18,165 bases of DNA from CAYRWK01 sp964427965 (lineage in GTDB: Bacteria > Patescibacteriota > WWE3 > UBA101185 > UBA10185), in contig CAYRWK010000016.1 in the NCBI GenBank assembly GCA_964427965.1, positions 1 through 18,165 on the forward strand, given 5' to 3'. Made by a program: the position numbers and the translations under genes. This document shows positions 6,961 to 13,634 of the stretch, piece after piece (the first letter of the stretch is position 1; the number at the start of each line of letters is the position of its first letter). Below the pieces are notes generated by a model. The model saw nothing but the letters and a program-made list of their open reading frames with translations, made no database searches and was not told the origin of the DNA.

Positions 6961-7869
6961 TCACATTTCAGTGAGGCGTTTAATTCTTTCTTGTATAGGA
7001 GGATGGGTGTCATAAAGACTTGGACCGGATTTAAATCCCTGGTTAATTACATCGTGTCGAATAGGGTCAACTATATATAAGGAAGCGGTTGCTCTGTTTG
7101 CTACTTCTAAAATACCTGTGTCCATTGAAAGCTTTTGTAAAGCATCGGCTAAACCTTTTGGATATCTTGTCATAAGTGCCGCAGACGCATCGGCCATATA
7201 TTCTCTTGACCTACTTAAAGCAAGCTGAAGTAGTTTTGCAAATATTGGGCTTAAAAGTAACAAAATTATTCCAATTAAAAATACGATTCCAGAGCCACTT
7301 GAGCTTTTACGTCCTCTTCCCCTTAAGAAAAATCCTCTGGTAAACCAATCTGATAAAAGCAAGATGGATCCGACTAAGACACTAACTAAAGTCATTAGTC
7401 TAATATCATAGTTTTGAATATGGCTCATCTCATGAGCAATCACCCCCTCTAATTCTCTTTTTTCTAGTTTATTTACAATGCCTGTGGTAAAACAAAGGGT
7501 GGCGTGTTTTGGATCTCTCCCCGTTGCAAAAGCATTCATTGCCGTATCTTCAATAAGATATATTTTTGGTTTGGGAAGGCCGGATGCAATACACATGTTA
7601 TCAACTAGATTATGAAGTTCCGGCGCTCCTGGATAGGTTACTTCTACGGCTCCTGAAATTCCCAAAACAATCTTGTCACAAAAGTAGTAGCTAATAAAAC
7701 TTGAAATGCCTGAAAAGATTAATGCTAATCCCACAAAGGCAGTGCCGCTTCCTTCAAAAAAATATTCACCAATAAACCAACCGAGAAATGTGACTACAAG
7801 GATGAATATGGCTACTACAACGAAGGTTTCTCTTTTGTTTTTGTCGATGTAGTTATATGGAGTTGCCAT
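6961..7869 (-). CDS. htpX: HtpX-type membrane zinc metalloprotease
   Basis: HtpX is an M48 membrane endopeptidase that degrades damaged membrane proteins. The 302-residue sequence shows the zinc motif HEMSH (H146, E147, H150), with the third ligand E223 in SREYMADASA. Two membrane segments are near the N-terminus (about 17-35 and 45-63), and two more surround 160-175 and 195-215. The active site would face the cytoplasm as in E. coli HtpX. The ATG at 7869 follows an extended -10 by 6 nt, without a Shine-Dalgarno. In many bacteria htpX directly follows lemA; here a gene of opposite orientation lies between them. Confidence 0.95.
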   Translation of the reverse strand: MATPYNYIDKNKRETFVVVAIFILVVTFLGWFIGEYFFEGSGTAFVGLALIFSGISSFISYYFCDKIVLGISGAVEVTYPGAPELHNLVDNMCIASGLPKPKIYLIEDTAMNAFATGRDPKHATLCFTTGIVNKLEKRELEGVIAHEMSHIQNYDIRLMTLVSVLVGSILLLSDWFTRGFFLRGRGRKSSSGSGIVFLIGIILLLLSPIFAKLLQLALSRSREYMADASAALMTRYPKGLADALQKLSMDTGILEVANRATASLYIVDPIRHDVINQGFKSGPSLYDTHPPIQERIKRLTEM

Positions 7870-7875
7870 GTGGTT

Positions 7876-7884
7876 ATTTTAGCA
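7876..7884 (-). promoter_or_regulatory. htpX extended -10 promoter, apparently leaderless
   Basis: The minus strand reads TGCTAAAAT, fitting TGnTAnnnT. The box ends 6 nt before the ATG at 7869. The -35 region is weak. Confidence 0.55.
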
Positions 7885-7911
7885 CGCAACTGAAACTACA
7901 AACCTATAGTA

Positions 7912-7920
7912 TGATATAAT
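7912..7920 (+). promoter_or_regulatory. Extended -10 promoter of the small membrane protein gene
   Basis: TGATATAAT is a perfect extended -10. The start codon is 31 nt downstream, leaving a leader of about 24 nt that contains the Shine-Dalgarno GGAGG (7941-7945). It is divergent from the htpX promoter, with 30 bases between the two -10 boxes. Confidence 0.7.
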
Positions 7921-7951
7921 CGGGGCACAAATCTAATCCCGGAGGATAAAA

Positions 7952-8341
7952 ATGTTAAAAACTTTCGCAGTATTGTTCTGGCCACTCATGTGGCTGAAGG
8001 ATAGAGCTTTCTCTATCCGAGACATCAAAAAGGAGCAAGGGCAATGGATCGTGGCCCCCTGGAGCCTTTACGGAACCCCAGTTTCAATTATAGTTATGGG
8101 GATTGTTGCAGTGCTGTGGGTTAATTTTGAGGAGCCGCTCACACTTCTCCCAAACATCCTTATCACAATAGTTTTCTACGTGGTAGGAATGTATTGTGAA
8201 AGGCAAAACTACGTAGCAGTCGGAAGTGTTGAGAAATTACGTAAGATGGCAGATCCTGATAACACAATTTTGGGCGAGTTCGTCCCCTTCGTGTTAATTC
8301 AATCAGTCATCGTTATGATTCTAGTGCTTCTCTGGATTTAA
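7952..8341 (+). CDS. Small three-helix membrane protein, unknown function
   Basis: I do not recognise this 129-residue protein. Hydrophobic segments at about 40-57, 66-80 and 109-128 suggest three membrane helices, after an aromatic, basic N-terminal part (FWPLMWLKDRAF) that may lie on the membrane surface. The ATG follows a strong Shine-Dalgarno (GGAGG, six bases upstream). It has its own promoter and a 13-bp terminator hairpin, so it is a single-gene unit. It lies on the opposite strand to all its neighbours and divides lemA from htpX. Its codons look more GC-rich than those around it. These features suggest a later insertion. A functional link to membrane quality control through HtpX is possible but unproven. 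Confidence 0.85.
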   Translation: MLKTFAVLFWPLMWLKDRAFSIRDIKKEQGQWIVAPWSLYGTPVSIIVMGIVAVLWVNFEEPLTLLPNILITIVFYVVGMYCERQNYVAVGSVEKLRKMADPDNTILGEFVPFVLIQSVIVMILVLLWI

Positions 8342-8350
8342 CCTGCCCGG

Positions 8351-8390
8351 GAAGACGGGGTATCACCCATACCCCGTCTTCTCTGTTTTA
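8351..8390 (+). terminator. Strong terminator of the small membrane protein gene
   Basis: GAAGACGGGGTAT (8351-8363) pairs perfectly with 8369-8381 around the loop CACCC. TCTGTTTTA follows. It starts 9 nt after the stop codon. Confidence 0.85.
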
Positions 8391-8401
8391 AAAAGTAAAA
8401 A

Positions 8402-8947
8402 CTAGAACTCCACCTTCACAGCCTCGCGTTCCTCAGCCTTAGCCTCAAAAAAAGCCTCAGCCTTAAATCCAAACATTCCACCAATTAAATTGCTTGGAAA
8501 TACCACAAGCTTTGAGTTAAAGTCTCTAACCACTGCGTTATAAAACTGTCTTGAGTAAGAAACTTTATCTTCTGTATCACTTAACTGATTTTGAAGATTA
8601 ATAAAACCCTCCTGAGCCTTAAGTTCGGGATAAGCTTCGGCTACAGCAAACAAAGTCTTTAAAGCACCTGTTAACTGATTATCAGCATCCCCGGCCTCGG
8701 TTGGGGTTTTAGCATTCATCAAGGCTGATCTTGCTTCAGTCACCTTCTCAAAAACTTCTTTCTCATGAGAAGCATATCCTTTTACAGTTGACACAAGATT
8801 TGGGATCAAATCAACTCTTCTTTTAAGTTGAATATCAATCTGACTCCAAGCCTCCTTAATTTTTACCTTTAACGAAGCAAAAGAGTTATAAACAAATACA
8901 AAATACAAAACTACAAGTGCAAGTACTACTAAAATTATAGTAATCAT
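8402..8947 (-). CDS. lemA: LemA family membrane protein
   Basis: The 181-residue protein has one N-terminal membrane helix (about 3-24, ITIILVVLALVVLYFVFVY) followed by the LemA helical domain with the diagnostic QLKRRVDLIPNLVSTVKGYA and VFEKVTEARSAL. LemA proteins are membrane-anchored helical bundles with the bulk of the protein outside; their exact role is unsettled, but they co-occur with htpX. The start has a Shine-Dalgarno (GAGGAG). A possible promoter (TTGTTT, 16 nt, TATATT; minus strand 8978-9005) lies at the end of polX, giving a leader of about 24 nt. The three-base gap expected in a lemA-htpX operon is replaced by an opposing gene. Confidence 0.95.
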   Translation of the reverse strand: MITIILVVLALVVLYFVFVYNSFASLKVKIKEAWSQIDIQLKRRVDLIPNLVSTVKGYASHEKEVFEKVTEARSALMNAKTPTEAGDADNQLTGALKTLFAVAEAYPELKAQEGFINLQNQLSDTEDKVSYSRQFYNAVVRDFNSKLVVFPSNLIGGMFGFKAEAFFEAKAEEREAVKVEF

Positions 8948-8983
8948 AATATCTCCTCAAATTTATTGACTAAGATAAATATA

Positions 8984-10750
8984 CTATTTTTGATGAAGAA
9001 AACAATTAGGTAAGGCCAACAGATCTTCCAAAGATAAAGTATTTATAATATCCTTCCTCTCACAAAAACCGCGTCTTGCTACATCCAGACCATATTTCAT
9101 AAAATTTAGACTTGCTGTATCGTGAGCATCGCTATTAATTATTAACCTAATCCCCCGTTTTCGTGCCTCATAAACCAAGTCTTCGGTCAAATCCAATCTA
9201 TTGGGTTGTGAATTAATTTCTAACATCTTGTTATGTTTAAGGCAGGCATCTAACACTTTAGTCCAATCGGCATCAACAGGCTCGCGCTCATTAATTAAAC
9301 GCCCCGTAGGATGGCCTATTATCGTGACGTAAGGGTTTTCAATAGCTTTTATTAATCTTTCGGTAATAAGCTCACGAGGTTGATTAAACGAAGTGTGAAT
9401 AGAAGCAACCACGTAATCCAGCTTAGCTAGCACTTCATCAGGCAAAGCCAAGGTACAATCAGCCAAGATATTAACCTCATATCCAAAAAACACTCTAATA
9501 TCTTTTTGAGCTTGATCCAGTGCCTCAATGTTTTTTCGCTGACGGTCAATTAGCTCATTAACCTCCTCAAATCCCCTGCTGAGCACACTTGGGGCATGGT
9601 CAGTTATACCAATATATTGATATCCAAGTTCTTTTCCTGCATTAACCATCTCAGAAAGAGTATTTAGCCCGTCCGAGGCAATAGTATGGCAGTGTAAATC
9701 CCCCTTAATATCATCATGTTTAACAAGCTTTGGTAACTTTCCCTCTATAGCTAAATTTATCTCATCTTTGCCTTGGCGAAGTTCCGGTGGAAAACAAGGT
9801 AAGTGTAGATATTTATAAAACTCTTCTTCTGTAGCAAAGGTTTGGAGTTTACCCTTGTGTTTAATGCCGTATTCAGAAAGGGACATGCCGTTTTCTAAAG
9901 CGTATGTTCTTAGCTCAATATTATGCTGTTTATTACCTGTGGAATATTGAACGAATGATCCAAAGTCTTCTTTTGTGGCAACACGCACATCAACCTGAAC
10001 TCCCGTTGTTAAATCAACTGTTACTTTTTTATCGCCTTGGACAACAACCTCGGAAATTTCAGGGAATTTTAAAAAATGATTGATTAACTCATCCCCATCT
10101 TCATACACTGCCACAATATCCAAATCCCCTACGGTTGGTTGACGCCTGCGCAATGACCCAAGAGCTATAACATCCCCAACACCCGGAAGTCTTTTTATAT
10201 ATTCACAAATCCGATCCGCAACATCCTCCGCAGTAATCAATAGCATTCTTTGTTTAACATTTTTATTAAGCTTTGCCTCGCTAATTGCATCTAAAATATC
10301 TTTTTCCGACTTCTCACCAAAACCCTCAAGCTCTCTAATCTTGCCTTGCTCTGCAAACTCTTTTAATTTTTCTACAGCTTCCTCACGCTTTGTCAGATGA
10401 AAGGCAGTTGCCAGTTTAAAAGCTTTTTTAGCCCCAATCCCACGAATACCAATTAAACCAAACATCCCATCCGGCAAACCTTGTTTGGTAAGTTTAAACT
10501 CTTTAACATCTCCTGTAGTAAAAAGTTCTTCTAAATGTTGGGATAATCCCCCGCCAACTCCTGGAATTTCCTGCAATCTTCCTGCCTGCCACATGTCAAA
10601 AACACTTGAGGTTAAGGCCTCCATAGAAGCAATAGCGTTTTGATAAGCTCTGATTTTAAACTTATTGAAATCCTTAACTTCCATAGCGGCTAGGATTTCT
10701 TTAAGAATTTGTGTAACCTCTTTGTTACCAAGCCTAAACTTTTCTACCAT
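8984..10750 (-). CDS. polX: Bacterial DNA polymerase X with PHP domain
   Basis: PolX fills short gaps in base-excision repair; the PHP domain is a metal-dependent 3'-5' exonuclease/phosphoesterase. Numbered from the start chosen here (588 residues), helix-hairpin-helix motifs lie near 61-70 (EIPGVGGG) and 102-110 (IRGIGAKKA). The nucleotidyltransferase core is GSLRRRQPTVGDLDIV with D209 and D211, and the third carboxylate is D254. The PHP metal ligands appear as DLHCHT (351-356), TDHAP, H452, GHP (479-481) and DAHD (541-544). The frame stays open to an earlier ATG at 10810. I prefer the ATG at 10750, because a perfect TATAAT lies 6 nt upstream and the extra 20 residues look unlike PolX N-termini. 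Confidence 0.93.
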   Translation of the reverse strand: MVEKFRLGNKEVTQILKEILAAMEVKDFNKFKIRAYQNAIASMEALTSSVFDMWQAGRLQEIPGVGGGLSQHLEELFTTGDVKEFKLTKQGLPDGMFGLIGIRGIGAKKAFKLATAFHLTKREEAVEKLKEFAEQGKIRELEGFGEKSEKDILDAISEAKLNKNVKQRMLLITAEDVADRICEYIKRLPGVGDVIALGSLRRRQPTVGDLDIVAVYEDGDELINHFLKFPEISEVVVQGDKKVTVDLTTGVQVDVRVATKEDFGSFVQYSTGNKQHNIELRTYALENGMSLSEYGIKHKGKLQTFATEEEFYKYLHLPCFPPELRQGKDEINLAIEGKLPKLVKHDDIKGDLHCHTIASDGLNTLSEMVNAGKELGYQYIGITDHAPSVLSRGFEEVNELIDRQRKNIEALDQAQKDIRVFFGYEVNILADCTLALPDEVLAKLDYVVASIHTSFNQPRELITERLIKAIENPYVTIIGHPTGRLINEREPVDADWTKVLDACLKHNKMLEINSQPNRLDLTEDLVYEARKRGIRLIINSDAHDTASLNFMKYGLDVARRGFCERKDIINTLSLEDLLALPNCFLHQK

Positions 10751-10756
10751 ATAAAT

Positions 10757-10762
10757 ATTATA
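10757..10762 (-). promoter_or_regulatory. polX -10 box, apparently leaderless
   Basis: Minus-strand TATAAT, preceded by TG, ends 6 nt before the ATG at 10750. There is no Shine-Dalgarno and the -35 is weak. The box lies inside the longer frame that begins at 10810, which argues against that start. Confidence 0.65.
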
Positions 10763-10847
10763 CATAAAATTGTAGTGACTTATTGCTAAGAACAGCTTTT
10801 TATAGTACATTTCAGTTAAATTTCATGGTACCCTACAAATTGTTTTA

Positions 10848-10924
10848 GGGGCTGTAGCTCAGTTGGTTAGAGCGCTTCCCTGTCACGGAAGAGGTCGCGG
10901 GTTCGAGACCCGTCGGTCCCGCCA
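10848..10924 (+). tRNA. tRNA-Asp (GTC)
   Basis: This 77-nt cloverleaf has acceptor GGGGCTG/CGGTCCC with G-U pairs, a D arm with AGCTCAGTTGG, an anticodon stem CTTCC/GGAAG with loop CTGTCAC (anticodon GTC), T loop TTCGAGA, and an encoded CCA. A weak extended -10 (TGGTACCCT) lies upstream. Confidence 0.96.
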
Positions 10925-10969
10925 TTGAAAATTATTTAAGAAAGTTCCTGCTCTAGAACGGGGGTGCAT

Positions 10970-11494
10970 ATGACAGATAATAGTGAAAAAACTAAATTGA
11001 ACTTATCCAAGGATAATCTTGCATTAATCGTTGGTGGACTCTTTGTGCTTGGCATCGTTTTCTCCGCTTATACATATTTTAATAAAGGCTCAAACGTTGA
11101 GGATAACATTAAAAAGAACGCCGAAAAGGTGGAGGATATTATTTCTTCCAACACAGTACGCGATGAAAACGGTGAAGTTATTACAGACGGTAGCGCCGCA
11201 GATGAAGCTGGCTTTCCCAATGAAATCGTAAGCAATGGGTTAGGCACAGGCGGACCCGTTGGAGGACCAGATGTAACAGCAACATGGAATGCAACCGATT
11301 ACAAACAAGGTGATATCAATGGAAAATCCTATACGGTTAAAGACGGTGATACTTTGTGGGAAATTGCAGAGGCGGTTTACGGTAACGGCGCGGATTGGGT
11401 TAAGATTTTAGGAGCTAACACATCGGGTATTGGGTTTTTAGCTGATGGATCGCAAGCGTTAATTGTATCAGGGCAGGTTCTTGTATTGCCCTAA
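10970..11494 (+). CDS. Membrane-anchored LysM domain protein
   Basis: The 174-residue protein has a short cytoplasmic N-terminus, one membrane helix at about 19-37 (LIVGGLFVLGIVFSAYTYF), a charged and Gly-rich linker, and a C-terminal LysM domain (about 121-174; SYTVKDGDTLWEIAEAVYG then NGADWVKILGAN). LysM binds glycan chains such as peptidoglycan, so it probably links the membrane to the wall. A frame starting at GTG 10964 adds two residues. I chose the ATG at 10970 because GGGGGTG just before it can serve as a Shine-Dalgarno. It follows tRNA-Asp by 45 nt and may be co-transcribed with it. Confidence 0.88.
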   Translation: MTDNSEKTKLNLSKDNLALIVGGLFVLGIVFSAYTYFNKGSNVEDNIKKNAEKVEDIISSNTVRDENGEVITDGSAADEAGFPNEIVSNGLGTGGPVGGPDVTATWNATDYKQGDINGKSYTVKDGDTLWEIAEAVYGNGADWVKILGANTSGIGFLADGSQALIVSGQVLVLP

Positions 11495-11563
11495 TTATTA
11501 CTGCTCTTTAACTTGATTTTGAGAAAGAATCTTTGAATAGTGCTTTTACTTGAATTTGCTTTA

Positions 11564-11602
11564 GGAAACCCTCGGTTTGTCACGGGGGTTTTCTTGTTTT
11601 AT
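11564..11602 (+). terminator. Terminator after the LysM gene
   Basis: GGAAACCCTCG (11564-11574) pairs with CGGGGGTTTTC (11583-11593) over 11 bp including wobble pairs, around an 8-nt loop. TTGTTTTAT follows. Confidence 0.85.
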
Positions 11603-11604
11603 TG

Positions 11605-11610
11605 TATAAT
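11605..11610 (+). promoter_or_regulatory. -10 box of tRNA-Gly
   Basis: TATAAT preceded by TG lies 11 nt before the tRNA, directly after the T tail of the previous terminator. No good -35 is visible. Confidence 0.5.
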
Positions 11611-11621
11611 GACAGAAATAT

Positions 11622-11696
11622 GCGGGTGTGGCTTAGTGGTAAAGCGTCTCCTTCCCAAGGAGAAGATCGCGGGTTCAAGTCCCGTCACCCGCTCCA
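11622..11696 (+). tRNA. tRNA-Gly (CCC)
   Basis: This 75-nt cloverleaf has acceptor GCGGGTG/CACCCGC, D loop AGTGGTA, an anticodon stem TCTCC/GGAGA with loop TTCCCAA (anticodon CCC), T loop TTCAAGT and an encoded CCA. Confidence 0.96.
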
Positions 11697-11937
11697 AATG
11701 CTAGAATTACCGATAAACCCATTATACTAATCAACCGTTCAAAATCTGGGCTGTTTAAGAGAAACATCAGCATTCCGATACTGTAGCTTATTTGGGCGTA
11801 CTTAAGTACCTATTCTAAATTAAACCTAACTGTTGTTTAAAGAGTACGTTTGACAAAGACCATAGCTACCACTACTATCGCTTTTAGAGATCACAACAAG
11901 CATTTTTGAAAACATAATAGAGCTAAGGAGACAGAAA
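11697..11937 (+). other. Upstream region of the radical SAM cassette
   Basis: These 241 bases between tRNA-Gly and the radical SAM gene contain no gene that I can support. They hold a 12-bp perfect palindrome, GTACTTAAGTAC (11798-11809), which could be an operator, the cassette promoter (11850-11878) and a leader of about 53 nt. No copy of the tRNA-Gly 3' end was seen further downstream, so there is no evidence for an attachment-site duplication. Confidence 0.5.
11850..11878 (+). promoter_or_regulatory. Strong promoter of the radical SAM/peptide cassette
   Basis: A consensus -35 TTGACA (11850-11855) is followed after 17 nt by -10 TACTAT (11873-11878). The start codon is 60 nt past the -10 box, so unlike many neighbouring genes this one has a real leader with a Shine-Dalgarno. 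Confidence 0.8.
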
Positions 11938-13251
11938 ATGAACGATATCCATTTCAAACAAAATTACTTTGTAAGTAAGGTATTACCCAATGGCGATATC
12001 GCTGTTTATAGCCCACGCGGTTCTGCCGAACTTTTCCTTCTATCAGGGTTCGCTCTCAGAGTATTCAACGCCATTAAGGAGAATTCTTTAGGAAGTCTAA
12101 CTGAAGATGAAAACCTCAAAGCTGTATTGGGCCTTTTTGCCCGAGAAGGCCTGATCGGTCTTGAGGAATGTCCGCCTACAACGGGAACTTCTGGTCAGGT
12201 GCAACGTCACTGGCAAAAATTAAGTTTTTGGGTTCATACAACGGAAAGATGCAACCTCAGGTGTAAATATTGTTACACAACAAAAGGAACGGCTACGCTG
12301 ACAGAAGAGGTTTCTAGAACTTTTGTTGCCGCACTCAAGCAGGATTGCTTGCTCAAGGGAGTTATGGAAATAGACCTAAAGTTTGCCGGAGGGGAACCAC
12401 TACTTGCAATGCCTAGTGTTGTGTTCCTAATGAAACACGCAAGAGCAGAGTTGGAACCGTTGGGGGTTAGGATAACGCTATCAATAATTACAAACGGAAC
12501 TTTACTTAATGAAGAAAATGTCGATTCTCTAAAAAGAAGCAAGTTTACTGTTATGGTTTCTCTTGACGGCATCCTGGGTTACAACGCCTCCAGAGTGTAT
12601 CCAAACGGAAACCCGAGTTTTGATCACGTTATGAAGGGATTGAGCCTACTAGATAGGGCGGGCGTAAGACCAATCATTCTCAGCGTCATCTCCAACACAA
12701 ATCTAGCTGGTTTCAAAGAGCTAGTGGACTTTGTTGTTGCTCGAAATTACACCCTTGGAATTAGCTTTTCAAGAGAATGCATCGGCATGCCAAAGACATT
12801 AGCTATGAGCTTCGAAGAGGTTGAAAGCGTTCTGCTTCCGCAACTGGAATGGTTGGCAAACGCAACTCTGGATAAATACCCAAGCATAAGTTTCAACGGG
12901 ATCAAATTCAGCGGAAAAAGATCTCGTATATGCTCCGCATGCACAAGGTATTTTGGGTTAACACCCAAAGGAGGTATAAGTTCGTGCCAAATGACTATAG
13001 ACACACCCTTAGTGGATACTATATCCCCTGAGGAAGGTATCTGCAGTCTAGCAACCCTATATATTGCTAGGAATATCCCTGAAAAATGCTTACAGTGTCA
13101 TTGGCGATTCGCCTGTAGCAATGGTTGTGATGTTCTTGCGAAAGAAACAGGTACGGTGAATGAGCATCCCTTCTGCTCCATATATGAATTGCTAATGCCC
13201 TTCCTAATGACAATTGAGGCCAGAAAATTACAGGAACTTCGTAAGAGATGA
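11938..13251 (+). CDS. Radical SAM/SPASM peptide-modifying enzyme (RiPP maturase)
   Basis: The 437-residue protein has an N-terminal segment (about 1-80) whose layout resembles a PqqD-like peptide-recognition domain: a beta-rich start, then helices around ALRVFNAIKE and AVLGLFAREGLIGL. The radical SAM core carries the cluster motif C105-x3-C109-x2-C112 and GGEP (151-154). The C-terminal SPASM domain has C332, C335 and C350, then C384-x2-C387-x5-C393-x3-C397 and C413, enough for auxiliary iron-sulfur clusters. Such enzymes install thioether or other cross-links in peptides. The start has a Shine-Dalgarno (AAGGAG). A cysteine-rich peptide gene follows at 85 nt in the same unit and is the likely substrate. 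The reaction type cannot be read from sequence; an anaerobic sulfatase-maturase role is less likely with no sulfatase present. Confidence 0.92.
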   Translation: MNDIHFKQNYFVSKVLPNGDIAVYSPRGSAELFLLSGFALRVFNAIKENSLGSLTEDENLKAVLGLFAREGLIGLEECPPTTGTSGQVQRHWQKLSFWVHTTERCNLRCKYCYTTKGTATLTEEVSRTFVAALKQDCLLKGVMEIDLKFAGGEPLLAMPSVVFLMKHARAELEPLGVRITLSIITNGTLLNEENVDSLKRSKFTVMVSLDGILGYNASRVYPNGNPSFDHVMKGLSLLDRAGVRPIILSVISNTNLAGFKELVDFVVARNYTLGISFSRECIGMPKTLAMSFEEVESVLLPQLEWLANATLDKYPSISFNGIKFSGKRSRICSACTRYFGLTPKGGISSCQMTIDTPLVDTISPEEGICSLATLYIARNIPEKCLQCHWRFACSNGCDVLAKETGTVNEHPFCSIYELLMPFLMTIEARKLQELRKR

Positions 13252-13320
13252 GAGTAGTTTTAAAACAAGGATTTTTAACAGCAAGCCGTGGGGAAAGCGA
13301 CTAAACCAAATCCTAACAGA

Positions 13321-13327
13321 AAGGAGG
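13321..13327 (+). promoter_or_regulatory. Shine-Dalgarno that fixes the peptide start
   Basis: AAGGAGG is nearly a full match to the anti-Shine-Dalgarno and lies 9 nt before the ATG at 13337. The frame stays open further upstream into the radical SAM gene, so this site decides the start. Confidence 0.8.
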
Positions 13328-13336
13328 TTAACACAG

Positions 13337-13489
13337 ATGAACCTAGCAAACCTGGGCATCACCTACGCCTCGCAAGCCGAACCCACTGTCGTAAGAACAA
13401 TCGCCCAAGAATGTGATGAGTGTGAATGTTGCGACAGCGCCGGCCAGTGCCAGAACGAATGCCAATGTCCTTGGGACTGTAAGGACTAA
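13337..13489 (+). CDS. Cysteine-rich RiPP precursor peptide candidate
   Basis: The 50-residue peptide has a cysteine-free N-terminal half (1-25, including NLGITYASQAEPTVVRT), typical of a leader. The core has eight cysteines in 23 residues: C26, C29, C31, C32, C38, C42, C44 and C48, interleaved with acidic and amide residues. Several Cys are followed by Asp/Glu at short spacing (C26-x3-E30, C29-x3-D33, C44-x2-D47), as in ranthipeptide precursors where thioethers join Cys to Asp/Glu. There is no GG processing site. It lies 85 nt after the SPASM enzyme gene and before a strong terminator, within one transcription unit. The alternative is a metallothionein-like metal-binding peptide. The pairing with the SPASM enzyme makes a RiPP more likely. 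Confidence 0.78.
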   Translation: MNLANLGITYASQAEPTVVRTIAQECDECECCDSAGQCQNECQCPWDCKD

Positions 13490-13494
13490 CAAAA

Positions 13495-13553
13495 GGGGAT
13501 CTGTTTACTCTATCCTCACACGAGGCATAGAATAGGCAGATTCCCATTTTTTT
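13495..13553 (+). terminator. Strong terminator of the radical SAM/peptide cassette
   Basis: The outer stem pairs 13495-13503 with 13537-13545 (9 bp, one G-U). The inner stem pairs CTAT-CCTC with GAGG-C-ATAG around loop ACAC. ATTTTTTT follows. It begins 6 nt after the peptide stop. Confidence 0.9.
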
Positions 13554-13599
13554 AATCTGTAAAGAAACAAATACGGTTGTGTATAACCACGCCTTTTAC

Positions 13600-13628
13600 T
13601 TGTAATAACATCCTTTGTATTGTAGTAT
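13600..13628 (+). promoter_or_regulatory. Promoter of the HExxH protein gene, apparently leaderless
   Basis: TTGTAA (13600-13605), 17 nt, TAGTAT (13623-13628), then 6 nt to the ATG at 13635. No Shine-Dalgarno is present. Confidence 0.6.
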
Positions 13629-13634
13629 CTGAAA

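Noticed and set aside
10751..10810. Longer polX beginning at ATG 10810
   Set aside because: A perfect TATAAT lies inside this extension 6 nt before the next ATG, and the extra 20 residues are unlike PolX.
11622..13560. Integrative element inserted at the tRNA-Gly 3' end
   Set aside because: The cassette lies next to the tRNA, but no integrase and no second copy of the tRNA 3' end were seen.
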